Shown: in pieces, positions 10,412 to 21,048 of the stretch
How the letters are laid out: every line of letters begins with the position of its first letter
How positions within the stretch are numbered: the first letter of the stretch is position 1
Assembly: GCA_033675265.1 (NCBI GenBank)
Contig: JAUJYZ010000634.1
Span: forward strand, 62,001 to 126,000
DNA from: Actinostola sp. cb2023
Lineage: Eukaryota; Cnidaria; Anthozoa; Actiniaria; Actinostolidae
Direction of reading: 5' to 3'
DNA: 64,000 nt
Program-made: the position numbers and the translations under genes
Notes under the pieces: generated by a model
Seen by the model: only the letters and a program-made list of their open reading frames with translations
The model's database searches: none
What the model was told of the DNA's origin: nothing

Positions 10412-13400
10412 TTATTTAGTGGCTTCGTCTATTTGGCAAAACAAACCCCCAAGATAGGAAGTCGTTTCCTTAGGGCACACTGCACACTGTTTGGTGTACA
10501 AGGACATCCGGTATCTTTTGTCATGACAACAGCCGTCTTGCGACATGACCGTATTCGACCTCTGAAGCAATTTTGGAACTTCACTTTTCTTCTTTGCATC
10601 ATATGGAACCTTCAATATGGCTTTGACTCTTAATAGTAGATTGGTTTCTGGAGTGGGTGCATCATAATTTAGTTCTTTTGAACCTTGATGGATAGTGACT
10701 TTAAGACTCCAAGTAGAAAGGACTGTAGGCAGGAGGCTCTCTCCTTGCACCCTCTTCGTTTTGTCACACATCTTAGGAAGATTGTTACATAGGCTGTAGG
10801 GATTGCTGATTTCGGTGGAGCAGCTTTCTAATGGGTAGCCTTCTTCGTAGACCGTGCGATAAGTATTTTGCCCTTTTGGAAGTAGGTATACTACTCTGGT
10901 GTTTGGATTCATTGTTGAAACTGAACTTCCAGAGATAGAAGTCACTGTTACCTGGGTGGTGGTGTACGCCTGAGCTGATGAATCTTCATATGTTTTGCGA
11001 GGAAGAAAAAGTTTTAAACTTTTAATGAAAGGAATTGACCTTTGTCCGGGTAAAATCCATCCATATTCTGTCAGCCAGATTTTATCAACAGGAATTTGGA
11101 AAATAACTGTTTCTCCTCTTGCTAGTGCTTGCAGGTCAACAACACCGGTATCGCCATCTGATTGTGCTCTGGTTGGAATATACACAACTCTTTCCATCTC
11201 ATCATATGCAGCGTTGTCGTTATAGGAAATTAGAGCATCGATATTTTCCTTGACAAAGAGACCATTGATTGTTGAGCAAGGCTGAACACGTTTTCCTAGA
11301 TTTTTGTATTCCATGACGTCACAGTAAACTGATATAACCTTTTGAATTTTACTTTGCATCATGAAGAACCCAGTCATGAGTTGGCTTGCTTCTATAACAT
11401 CATGTTTGCCCTCGATATTCCTAGCAAATCTTTGTGCCAGATTACCACGAACAACTGCAGCAACGGAGTCGACTAGCTGATTCTGGAAGTCAAAGATATC
11501 TTCTCTTAGAGTAAAGAATTGTGCAAGAGTTCCTTCTAGTCTTTCACATAATAGCTTGCCTCCAGCGATGCCCTTAGGAATGGAGCCTGCTACACCAACT
11601 TCGCCATTGAGCACGTCACAGGTGGCATCTTTGAATGCGGACCACAAAGCGTCGTTCTTCGCCAGTATGGATCGGTCTGTTTGTGGAGTATAGGCTGAGT
11701 ATTCTTCTATAAACTTGTCAGAATCCTCTCCAATATCGTTTCCTTGGCCATTTCTTATTTTGTCAACAACACTCTGAAGTGTTGAAATCTGTTGTGCGTT
11801 ACTCCCAAACGCTCTTGTGAGCTGCAGCGAGTCCTTAGTCAAATCGTCCAGCGCGACAAAAAGTGCTATACCGTGTGCAAGCTCTGCTGCAGCATCAGCA
11901 ACTTTCCCTGATTGGTCCATGACATCGCTAACGTCCGCTCCTCCGAAAATTAACTTTAAAGGGTTACTATTAGTCATTACCAAGGCTACAAGTTTTGCTG
12001 TTTCTTCTACCAAATTACCAGCCAGAATTACTTGCATCAACGTCATTGCTTCGTTGATGTCGTTTTTGAGCTTTGTTTCAACAGTTGCAAGAGTTGTGGT
12101 ATACCTGTCCAGATCTTCTTTCAAAGAGGCAGCATCATCTGAGGCAATTCCTTGGTCAAACTTTGCAAGACCTTCAAAGAATGTGGAGATTCCTGACACC
12201 GAAGCCTGCATGTTGTCATCAAGTTTATTTATTCTGCCCAACAGTTCAAAATGCTGGAGATTTTCCTTTTGTAGCATAACGAGTTGTTCATAATCAATTT
12301 GAGAGGATTCGCGAAGGTCTTTCACTTTTATATTTTCGTTTTGATTGCGTTGAATTTTCTTTACAAGTTTGTACTGTTGATAAAAATTGTCATGCGGGCA
12401 GGCTGCAACCAACTTGATTAAATCACACTGTTTCTTTGAAATTTCCAAAGCCTCTTCTTTTTCTTCTACCATGGATAACGCGACGTCAAGTTTTGTAAAT
12501 GCAGACCCTGACACAGCATCGTTGTAAAATGTCGTCCAAGTCATACCCCAGTACGATGGCAGAGATGCGGCATAGGATATCAGGCGATCTGCATCTTCCA
12601 AGACTTTATGAAATGTGCCAAGATAATCGCACTCTTCACCTTCACAGTTTTGAGGACATAATCGTTGGAAGATCATTTCATTGATTTGGTACCAGAAAAT
12701 ACCAGTCATCATGGGTAGAGCCTTCTTGACATCACATTGGTTCTCTACTGTGCACACTACTGATATGGTCTGTTCAAAATAATTGACCGTGTTCACCTGG
12801 AGATGTGTTTTGATTTCTACGATCGATTTTTGTTTCAAACGCTCCCGTTCCTTTGTTACAGCCACCGCCGGCGTAACCACCACGTTTTCATTCATTTCTT
12901 CAATGTTCCATCTCCGGGAGCCCGCGGGCATTTTATTGGCGTACAGCGGTGTTTCAGGTGTTGGGCATGTCTGAATATCATTACAAACCTTTGTTATGGA
13001 TATTTCTTTCAAATCGTCAAGGCTCGGAGAATAAGAGATAGCACCCACATCTTGACAAATGTTGGAAAACGGAATGATATGTGATTTTTTTCCTCTATCA
13101 TTTAAAAATCGTCCAAGCTTTATAACTAAATAATTAGAGATTAGTTTCAACCAACGTCGGTTGTTATTCTCTCGTAACGTATAACTTCTGATTAAACTGT
13201 TGGTATACTCTCGCCTATCTCTAATAGCCTGACGAAGCATTTCCAATTGGTATCTTAATTGAGGAACATCAAGTGGAAATTTCATGAAATCCTTAGCCGT
13301 ACGCTGTACATCTTTTATAACATCGATGAAGCTTTGTAGAGTCTTCGCCTGATCGATGTTCGATGATTCCATCTCAGATTTCATGCTGTGTTTTGCTTGG

Positions 13401-13501
13401 ATCAGCATGGATAAGGTTGTGGCAAAACTGCTTTCTTGACATTGGGCACCAACGAACACCATACCAGCGAGCACCAACAAGAACATGTGCTGGCTAACCA
13501 T
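10412..13501 (-). CDS. P1: large secreted protein of unknown function, intact copy
   Basis: 1,029 aa in one coding exon. The start chosen is the ATG at 13,501, because the longer frame upstream begins inside a splice acceptor (TTGCAG, exon start 13,534). Residues 1-21 form a signal peptide with hydrophobic core FLLVLAGMVFVGA, so the product should enter the secretory pathway. Residues 25-195 are helical. 197-250 is the most variable segment between paralogues. 285-292 holds CPQNCEGEEC. About 370-720 is long amphipathic helix with two Ala/Leu-rich stretches near 486-556. About 770-965 looks beta-rich. The C-terminus (990-1022) is a small Cys-rich tail with CC, C, C and C. No enzyme motif or transmembrane segment beyond the signal is evident. 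Family unknown. A helical body plus beta domain would also suit a pore-forming or matrix protein, but nothing here proves either. AATAAA overlaps the stop codon. Confidence 0.85.
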   Translation of the reverse strand: MVSQHMFLLVLAGMVFVGAQCQESSFATTLSMLIQAKHSMKSEMESSNIDQAKTLQSFIDVIKDVQRTAKDFMKFPLDVPQLRYQLEMLRQAIRDRREYTNSLIRSYTLRENNNRRWLKLISNYLVIKLGRFLNDRGKKSHIIPFSNICQDVGAISYSPSLDDLKEISITKVCNDIQTCPTPETPLYANKMPAGSRRWNIEEMNENVVVTPAVAVTKERERLKQKSIVEIKTHLQVNTVNYFEQTISVVCTVENQCDVKKALPMMTGIFWYQINEMIFQRLCPQNCEGEECDYLGTFHKVLEDADRLISYAASLPSYWGMTWTTFYNDAVSGSAFTKLDVALSMVEEKEEALEISKKQCDLIKLVAACPHDNFYQQYKLVKKIQRNQNENIKVKDLRESSQIDYEQLVMLQKENLQHFELLGRINKLDDNMQASVSGISTFFEGLAKFDQGIASDDAASLKEDLDRYTTTLATVETKLKNDINEAMTLMQVILAGNLVEETAKLVALVMTNSNPLKLIFGGADVSDVMDQSGKVADAAAELAHGIALFVALDDLTKDSLQLTRAFGSNAQQISTLQSVVDKIRNGQGNDIGEDSDKFIEEYSAYTPQTDRSILAKNDALWSAFKDATCDVLNGEVGVAGSIPKGIAGGKLLCERLEGTLAQFFTLREDIFDFQNQLVDSVAAVVRGNLAQRFARNIEGKHDVIEASQLMTGFFMMQSKIQKVISVYCDVMEYKNLGKRVQPCSTINGLFVKENIDALISYNDNAAYDEMERVVYIPTRAQSDGDTGVVDLQALARGETVIFQIPVDKIWLTEYGWILPGQRSIPFIKSLKLFLPRKTYEDSSAQAYTTTQVTVTSISGSSVSTMNPNTRVVYLLPKGQNTYRTVYEEGYPLESCSTEISNPYSLCNNLPKMCDKTKRVQGESLLPTVLSTWSLKVTIHQGSKELNYDAPTPETNLLLRVKAILKVPYDAKKKSEVPKLLQRSNTVMSQDGCCHDKRYRMSLYTKQCAVCPKETTSYLGGLFCQIDEATK

Positions 13502-13534
13502 GATTGCACCCCTTTTCTCTACAGCCAGGTATTC
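13502..13534 (-). promoter_or_regulatory. 5' UTR exon piece and splice acceptor of P1
   Basis: Upstream of the P1 start codon the minus strand reads TATTTCTTGCAG then GAATACCTGGC. The same pyrimidine-CAG junction and a very similar leader precede P2 (exon start 27,990) and P3 (47,891). This supports a 5' UTR intron in all three genes. The upstream leader exon and promoter were not located. Confidence 0.65.
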
Positions 13535-13595
13535 CTGCAAGAAATAGAGTATTTTACCACTGTTTTATTATATGCCAATTTTTACCACAACTAGT

Positions 13596-14654
13596 CAATT
13601 TCTCGCTCTCTCATTGGTCGATCAACCGTGGTCTATCAGAATACATACCACACGGTAGGACGTCATCAATCGATCGTATGATGCAAATTTTTTAATTTTG
13701 TCAAACGAAAAACATGTTTTCAGCTACAATTTTTTACAGTGAGTAAGAGTACATACCGAGCTGACTATCGTAAATCACAGCCACAGTTCATAGCATTTAT
13801 AGCAAACCAAATTTCCCATCAGTTGCAGCGCTTCGATCTCCACAGTTTGTTCTTTCATTCAAGTAAAAACTAGATCTATCGTTTCGATGCTATTCACGGG
13901 GAAAAAAGTTGATTTGTTGACTTTTGGACACTCTGATGGTATAAATCCATGACTTGAGAAAATCCACAGACCATGAATACTCCGCTGAAGTGCTGTTCTC
14001 TAACGTTATTTCATATTTTTCAAGCGACCTCGTGCTTTTCTCCATTGACTGCATTTTCCAGATTTTAGAATATTTTTCAGCTTTGTTGACTGTCAAAAAG
14101 GCATCTTTCAGATTTCATACAATGACCAGGCACAAGGTGAAGCTTTCCCCACTGATAATTAATTCTCTAAGAGTTTCTTTCAGACTTGAAAACTTTGCCA
14201 TTTTGAACTGATTTGGGCTGATCCCCGAGACAAGGCCGGCTGTTTGCCGATAAAATTGAAAACTGATTTGACAAGCTTGCAAGTAGCATTCAAATGGTTG
14301 CTTGTCAAAATCTAACCAATCAAAACGGCAAGATGTTTGTTTACAAATTCCATCAACCAATGAAAAAGCGAGAAAATTATATACCATGATTGCGCGATCT
14401 GCAATATGTTTTTGAGCAAAAGTTCGTAGGTAACTTGCGCGATTTATTTTGTTTTTGTGGTAAAAAACAAATAACCGATAGTTTGTCGTGGTATGTCCTC
14501 TGATAGACTACGGTTTGCGCCATCTCGTCGTCAAAATTGTTCAGTGGAATCACTCGGCTACGCCTCGTGATTCCACAGCAATTTTGACGACTTGATGACG
14601 CAAACCGTGGTCTATCAGAGGACATACCACGACAAACTATCGGTTATTTGTTAA
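13596..14654. mobile_element. Insertion cluster upstream of P1 (dispersed repeat R plus palindrome)
   Basis: Block 2 is continuous here (29,150-29,200), while in block 1 about 1.06 kb separates TATATGCCAAT from ATTCCTCGTG. The inserted DNA contains a dispersed repeat (about 13,865-14,425) found inverted at 59,275-59,755. It also contains a hairpin (about 14,466-14,652) whose arms share GATAGTTTGTCGTGGTATGT and GACTACGGTTTGCG-type sequence. The first 80 bases contain the same CCGTGGTCTATCAGA motif as the hairpin. No transposase is encoded. Confidence 0.7.
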
Positions 14655-16629
14655 ATTCCTCGTGCTTTGGCTAATTTCAGCAGAGAACTTAGAAGTAAAC
14701 ATTTATTATATTTTGCGGTCTAAAATGGTGAAATCAGCGGGCTAAAATGTATTTTAGATCGAAGCTCTAAGCCAATCAAAAATCGCAAAATAACCCAGCC
14801 AGCCAATCAGAACGGCAAACCATTCAACTGTTCGCGCCGTTATTTCTTGGCTGACAGCACTTTGACTCGAGAGTTAGCTATTGTTTTTGTGCTTTATATA
14901 CAAAATAGCTAAAAAACAAGAAGCAAATTCACAAAATTCTCAGCTAGAGGACTTACAGAAACTCGAAGAAGAATTCATGCCCCAAAACACGAGGAAACAA
15001 GCTTTGTGGGGAATGAAAAAGTTCAGTGACTGATGCGCCGAGACGAATTCAAAATGGTCAAAATATGTGACAGAATTGAGCATCATTCTTCGCAGATTTT
15101 ATGCAGAGTTTAAAACAAACCAGAAGAATTAAGGATCTCACAACAAGTGCCTTGACTGGTATCAGAGCTGTAACTGAGTCCATAGAGTAGCTCCATTCCC
15201 GGCGTCGAAGTGAATGTAAGTTTGTCTTCGTCGAGCGAAACCCGCTCAGTTCAGGCAGTTTAAGAGCAGGTGTATGAGAAAATCAAGCAAAGTTGGAAAT
15301 GAAAATTTTTCACCCACCTTGAAATTTTGTGTGCAGGTAGACCACCCAGGAGGGTGCACAAAACACCCCATGTTGGGGTCATCAAATGCATTGTTGCCAT
15401 AGCAACGGCAATTGTTCGTTCTGGCCCATGTGCCACAAATTCAACCCAAAATGCCCTCCAGTAAAGGGTAAATGAATGAGGCTCGTTCTCCGGCGCATTT
15501 AAATCAATTTCATTCAAATTTGTTCCACAAGCAGGGCAACTCTTCTAGTTTAAAAAATGGTCAATCACTACAATTCGCTTTGAGTATTCGCTCAGAAAAT
15601 CAGCACTTAACGAGGGACCATGTCGGCCATTTTGGTAGACATGAAAAACAGGTTAAACTCTTTGGCTGATATCTCCTAAAGTACGCTCTTCTAAGAAATG
15701 ATACTTTTATCACAGCTTCTATAGACATTGATGTTTTAAATTCTACAAAAAAGTTTTTTGGGGAAAATTATAATTTTACGGTGGGGGTTCGTACCATTTG
15801 AGGGAAATGGTCAAAATGTGAAAAATTAGTCTTGTTATAGCTCGATTATTTCACTCAGAAACTAATTTCATTTACTAAATATCACTATAAAGGCAATTCT
15901 TATTATCTCCTAAACACATTCAATCCAATTGTTGAAGGTCTGAAGACGCGAAGTCTGAGAAATAAATATTCATAAAAGACCTACCTTGCGAATTTGGTCA
16001 CTTTTCACAATGTCGGTCTAATCAAGGTGATTTTACCCTGATTATTCCACATTCTTGGCCATACATGGTGCAGTCACTAACAGGCATGAAAACGCTCTAA
16101 ATTACAACTTTAAGATGTCCAGATTAAGATAACCTTTGGTTATTCCGCTCACACAAACTGCACAGCTATCGACCAAGTCGTACCGAAGAGCGTAATATTG
16201 ACGATCACTTCAATCGAAGCAGGACAATCCCTCCATAGAGCTGCATATATGATCCAAGCACTTTGTTACAGACAAAGCAAAACTCATGGTGTATCCTGAT
16301 TACTGTTATGTGCTGAAATGTTGCCATTAAAACCTTTAAAACGATAGTAGTTTCTTGTTCGTATTGTAAACACCGGAAATGTCAACCGCTGACCGGAAAT
16401 GAGACCACTTCGAAACAAAATAACCACCAATAAATCAAGAAAGACTGTATTTTTATCTATCCATTGATATCAAATATTTAAAAACTCTTTAAGTCGAAAC
16501 AATAATAATTCGCCTATCTATAATAGTTTACTGAAACCCGGCCATACCAATCGATAATTCCGATAGTCGATAATATTTATTTCTCTGATATTTCTTTTGC
16601 TGAGACCCCAAACTGGACTTTGTAAATGT

Positions 16630-16833
16630 CATAGTATATAAGACGAGGTTCTATACCTTCATTTCATTCCTTTATGCACTTTATTAACTTACTTAGCGAA
16701 AACTAGTTTCGTTTTCTCAACCTCTTCAGTTCGCTAAAGATATAACGCATTATAGTTTTAATTTCGCTAAGTAAGTGAATAAAGTGCGTAAAGGAATGAA
16801 ATGAAGGTATAGAACCTCGTCTTATATACTATG
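16630..16833. mobile_element. Palindromic miniature element inside D
   Basis: Arms of about 72 bases, starting CATAGTATATAAGACGAGGT and ending with the complement at 16,833, face each other around a 60-base loop. The core includes CTTACTTAGCGAAA and TTTCGCTAAGTAAG. No ORF. Confidence 0.8.
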
Positions 16834-16837
16834 ATAA

Positions 16838-16886
16838 TATTTATTATTATTATTATTATTTATTATTATTATTATTATTATTATCA
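16838..16886. repeat. TTA microsatellite
   Basis: A run of TTA/TAT trinucleotides broken once by an extra base, next to the palindrome in element D. Confidence 0.9.
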
Positions 16887-17426
16887 TTTTCATTGATTAC
16901 CATCGATTTCATATCGATCGATAATTATCGATTTTCAACGATGCTTAGAAATACTTAATGTGGATGTGCTATATCACACAACATATTTTATTGAAGACTT
17001 GTGCCTCCCATACAGAAATCAGGGGCGTAGCTAAAAAAATTGTTGAATAAAAAAAGCAGCTTCTTTTAGAAAAAAGAAAAAGTGAAAAAAGAAGAAAAAA
17101 AGGCAAATAAAAAACAAAATATTATCACGCTATGGATTGTAGGGATTAGTTATTTGTGCTTGAAATTGGGCTTTTTCAATCATACAATTATTGGGAGTTC
17201 GTAAAATAAAGTAAAAGTTGGTAAGTAAGATATGTCTGGAAACTATTTTCAGAAGGCAGGAAATGCCATTTCAGAGACCTATACCTAGCAGCTTGCGACT
17301 TCGCCGCTCGTCATATCAGTTGTGCCTCCCAACAATTGCATCGAACCAAAATTATAGAAGAAACAGTAGGTGCTAAATTGAGTGAAGTTAGAAGTACATA
17401 ACTAGTTATGTACTTCTGGTGAAGTG

Positions 17427-17720
17427 TACACCTAATTGCAAAAAGGTTGTCCACCTCGGAAAAGCACATTTACACATTTACACATTTGCACATTTACACA
17501 TTTGCACTTTTACAAGTGCTGAAATACAACTATCCACCTGAAATCTTCTGTATAAGGCCGCAGCATTCTTATGGCAGTATACTTCTACTGAATCTATTGA
17601 CTCTGGGTTCCACTTGCGCAAAACAAATATACACGTGATGTTGCGAATGTGCAAATGTGTAAATGTGCAAATGTGTAAATGTGCTTTTCCGGGACAACCT
17701 TTCTGCAATTAGGTGTATAC
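17427..17720. mobile_element. Palindromic miniature element with 12-bp microsatellite arms
   Basis: The ends are TACACCTAATTGCAAAAAGG and a near-perfect inverse copy ending at 17,720. Inside each arm lie tandem copies of ACACATTTGCACATTT-type sequence. The loop (about 17,520-17,630) is unique. No target duplication resolved. Confidence 0.75.
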
Positions 17721-17944
17721 AATTCGTGAATTTCACAATTTTGCGTCACTCCGAAAAAATCCTGGCTACACCCCTGGAAATTATAATATTATAGCTCAAC
17801 GAACTACCTCAACGTTAACTAATAAACATGTAATACAACTTTTACTTCAAGCGGAACTTCAACCTCAACGTAAAAAGAACACTCATTATACCCCTTCACG
17901 ACATAGTTTTCTACAACAGCAACGCACTAACTTTGCGGTAGATG

Positions 17945-18062
17945 AACTGACGACGCTTTGTTGTTCGCTGCAGTTGGTGCCCGGGGGGAGGGGCACTCCC
18001 ATATATGGGCTATACAGGACGTGCCGCTGGACATGGTATGGTTTTTGGCCACTCTCTCCTGA
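17945..18062. repeat. Dispersed repeat with GGGGAGGGGCACTCCCATAT core
   Basis: A GC-richer island in element D containing GGGCACTCCCATATATGGGC, GCCGCTGGACATGGTATGG and CTCTCCTGAACAGGG. I recall closely similar sequence as a widespread repeat in coral and anemone genomes; that is from memory and unchecked. Present once here. Confidence 0.45.
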
Positions 18063-19803
18063 ACAGGGGATATAATAGATAAAAATATGTCTTTCTTGAT
18101 TTATTGGTGGTTATTTTGTTTCGAAGTGGTCTCATTTCCGGTCAGCGGTTGGCATTTCCGGTTTTTACAATACGAACAAGAAACTACTTTCCTGTCGTTT
18201 TAAAGGTTTTAATGGCAACATTTCAGCACATAACAGTAATCAGGATACACCATGAGTTTTGCTTTGTCTGTAACAAAGTGCTTGGATCATATATGCAGCT
18301 CTATGGAGGGATTTTCCTGCTTCGATTGAAGTGATCGTCAATATTACGCTCTTCGGTACGACTTGGTCGATAGCTGTGCAGTTTGTGTGAGCGGAATAAC
18401 CAAAGGTTATCTTAATCTGGACATCTTAAAGTTGTAATTTAGAGCGTTTTCATGCCTGTTAGTGACTGCACCATGTATGGCCAAGAATGTGGAATAATCA
18501 GGGTAAAATCACCTTGATTAGACCGACATTGTGAAAAGTGACCAAATTCGCAAGGTAGGTCTTTTATGAATATTTATTTCTCAGACTTCGCGTCTTCAGA
18601 CCTTCAACAATTGGATTGAATGTGTTTAGGAGATAATAAGAATTGCCTTTATAGTGATATTTAGTAAATGAAATTAGTTTCTGAGTGAAATAATCGAGCT
18701 ATAACAAGACTAATTTTTCACATTTTGACCATTTCCCTCAAATGGTACGAACCCCCACCGTAAAATTATAATTTTCCCCAAAAAAAACTTTTTGTAGAAT
18801 TTAAAACATCAATGTCTATAGAAGCTGTGATAAAAGTATCATTTCTTAGAAGAGCGTACTTTAGGAGACATCAGCCAAAGAGTTTAACCTGTTTTTCATG
18901 TCTACCAAAATGGCCGACATGGTCCCTCGTTAAGTGCTGATGTTCTGAGCGAATACTCAAAGCGAATTGTAGTGATTGACCATTTTTAAAACTAGAAGAG
19001 TTGCCCTGCTTGTGGAACAAATTTGAATGAAATTGGTTTAAATGCGCCGGAGAACGAGCCTCATTCATTTACCCTTTACTGGAGGGCATTTTGGGTTGAA
19101 TTTGTGGCACATGGGCCAGAACGAACAATTGCCGTTGCTATGGCAACAATGCATTTGATGACCCCAACATGGGGTGTTTTTGTGCACCCCCCTGGGTGGT
19201 CTACCTGCACACAAAATTTCAAGGTGGGTGAAAAATTTTCATTTCCAACTTTGCTTGATTTTCTCATACACCTGCTCTTAATTATGCCAAACTTCCAGTT
19301 CAGTAATTGCATAATTAATTTTAGTGCTTCCAAATGACTAATTCTTTGCTGTTGATGGAATTCTGTTAGTTTTCCTTTCAAGAGAACTTTGGTTGAAACA
19401 TTGTTTTGACAAATTTTGCAGTTTTCTCCAAAGTTTTATGTAAACATTTTCAACTGAAATAAATGTCGACGCGACGGCGGTAGTGTTCAAAATGTCGCTT
19501 ACTATCTTTGATTCCTTTTCTAAATGCCCGATGAAATAATAGTAATAACAGTTCTTGGGCGTAAATATGTTTATGGCCCTTCTCAGAGCTTATTTTAACC
19601 CTCGCCAGGACGCTCGGGCCAAAATGCATGAGCCTGACTCGGGCCAAAAACATATTTACGCGCGCGACATCAACTCTATTGTAACATTATTTTCTGATAT
19701 GGGATATGGAAGTGACAAGGGAGAATGGTTTACATTCATAACTATTACCCGAACATCATTAGGTTTTGTCAAATAAACTCCAAGAAAAACAGCTTGATAT
19801 TAA

Positions 19804-19948
19804 CTGCTTATTAACCGAGAGCGAGGTCTGTACGGAAAAATATCAGACCGAGGTCTTGACAGTACGGACCGAGCGCAGCGAGGTCCGTACAAAAAAGACC
19901 GAGGTCTGATATTTTTCCGTACAGACCGAGCGGACGAGGTTAATAAGC
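19804..19948. repeat. Palindromic repeat with GACCGAGGTCTG core
   Basis: Left arm TGCTTATTAACCGAGAGCG through ACGGAAAAATATCAGACC; right arm is the inverse, ending GAGGTTAATAAGC. The middle repeats GACCGAGCGCAGCGAGGTC-type sequence, a short palindrome in itself. It lies just left of the Crypton-like fragment. Confidence 0.7.
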
Positions 19949-20256
19949 TGTTTATTATATGGCGTTTTTCTCAGTTTTTTGCGACCATCATATCCGTTTC
20001 CGGTTAACATCCAAAAGGTTTTCCTCGAGACGCGCGTGACAAGTAATGACGTAGACTTGACAAGTTTGCACTTTTATTTAATTCAGCTAGTGAAGACACA
20101 AAAGGATCAGCTACAAGTGCATGACAAAGTTTAACACACTTGAAAGTATATTTTTATGAAAGTTGAATATAACTTCAAAAAGGATTTTTGATTATTTTTC
20201 TTTTTTCACTTCAAAGTTCAAAACAAGCGAGATAAAATGAATAGTTTTTTCAATGT

Positions 20257-20730
20257 TTATGAAACCATTGTCATGGAACGATCAATCCTCGTCTTCGTCG
20301 CTTTCGATGATGTAGCGTGGTCTCTTCTTTGGAAAGCTTCATCTTTCAAAATGTTTGCCGAAGACTTTTTCTCGGTAATATACCTTTGAATACTTCGCTG
20401 GAAACTTGAAATTGTGTCTGGTTCGTACTCTTCGCCGGTGGATTTGCGTACGCTCATGAAAAACTTTGCTAGGATGTGGTCTAGCTCTTGCTCAGGTAAA
20501 CATTCAATCTTAATTTCGTCCTTGTTTATGCTTTTCAAGTAGCGTTGTAAAGTGTTCATGTCAGTAACAGTTTTTCTTACGGTGTTAGCACTTTTTTGAT
20601 TGCAAATAAAGCGCTCAATTTCTTATTGGCTCCCATGAACTTCATCAAGTTCGTGATTTTCGGCTTTCTCAATTTCCAGTTCGGGATAATTAAATTCAAA
20701 AAGAGAAAGACCTTCGTCTTCTTCTTCCAT
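20257..20730 (-). pseudogene. Crypton-type tyrosine recombinase fragment (KIAA1958/QRICH1-like core-binding region)
   Basis: Read on the minus strand from an ATG at 20,730, the frame gives an acidic start, one stop codon after about 33 codons, then an open stretch to 20,257. That stretch contains NTLQRYLKSIN, LDHILAKFFMSVRK, GEEYEPDTISSFQRSIQRYI. The pattern 'L..(F)(F/Y)..VRK..G.EYEP.(T/S)' is typical of the N-terminal SAM-like core-binding domain of Crypton-derived recombinases such as KIAA1958, QRICH1 and ZMYM proteins. The catalytic domain with its Arg-His-Arg-Tyr residues is missing. The element is truncated and carries a stop, so it is a dead fragment, possibly mobilised inside the AT-rich repeat whose ends show TTATTATATGG. 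Confidence 0.65.
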
Positions 20731-20941
20731 TATTAACTTTTCAATCGTTTTCCTTTCTTGTTTTCGACTTTTTTTGCTTACAGGTAATCGCAAAAACTTA
20801 ATTTTCAGTGCATGTTTTGAATTTTCCCGGTCTGAACGAAATAATTTGGACCGTTTCTATGGTAACGGTCCAAACTTGCCAAAGACCGCGCGTCGACCAA
20901 TCAGAATCCAGGAAATTATTAAGCCATATAATAAATAGAGG

Positions 20942-21048
20942 TTATTACACGGGTAGTTGGGTAATACGGCTGAATATTTTTACGAGTCAAAATACAAATA
21001 GACGAGTAAAAATGACCAGCCGTATTACCCAACTACCCGTGTAATAAG
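20942..21048. mobile_element. Palindromic miniature element, TTATTACACGGGTAG ends
   Basis: Perfectly mirrored arms of about 45 bases: TTATTACACGGGTAGTTGGG at the left and its complement at the right, around a short AT-rich loop. No ORF. Confidence 0.85.

Larger units (their letters stand above)
15264..19277. mobile_element. Element D: 4,014-bp element with 1.2-kb inverted arms and TTAA target duplication
   Basis: Arms 15,264-about 16,465 and about 18,075-19,277 are near-identical inverted copies starting GAGCAGGTGTATGAGAAAAT. Both ends are flanked by TTAA (15,260-15,263 and 19,278-19,281). The homologous element in block 2 has a single TTAA at the same spot (GGCATAATTAAATTGC near 28,372), so the empty site is visible. 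TTAA targeting fits piggyBac or Kolobok superfamilies. No transposase is present. The central part holds further palindromes, a microsatellite and a dispersed repeat, so D is a non-autonomous foldback element. ORFs in the two arms mirror each other and are not genes. Confidence 0.88.
14690..19680. mobile_element. Element E' (copy of element E) upstream of P1, split by element D
   Basis: The pieces 14,700-15,263 and 19,278-19,680 together match 28,008-29,120 of block 2 in reverse orientation. In block 2 the site of this insertion is uninterrupted (AACATTGATTAATATTTTCTG, 29,217-29,237). The flanks here are AACATTTATTA on the left and AACATTATTTTC on the right, compatible with a target duplication of about 8-9 bases. 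E' is therefore an independent insertion, not a block inversion. It includes a hairpin at about 19,550-19,670 with GGGCGTAAATATGTTT arms. A remnant reading frame at 14,760-14,910 parallels the ORF of copy E. Confidence 0.7.

Noticed and set aside
10388..10633. Plus-strand ORF also present at 44,751-44,996
   Set aside because: Antisense of the conserved Cys-rich C-terminus of P1 and P3.
11817..12293. Plus-strand ORF rich in Ser/Ala opposite P1 (also at 26,325 and 46,174)
   Set aside because: Antisense shadow of the conserved helical region; recurs only because the sense proteins are paralogous.
15260..15669. Small ORFs repeated at 18,871-19,337
   Set aside because: They are the two arms of element D read in mirror; no conserved protein feature.
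14690..19680. A simple inversion between blocks 1 and 2
   Set aside because: The flanks show separate insertion sites, each empty in the other block, so two insertions in opposite orientation explain it better.
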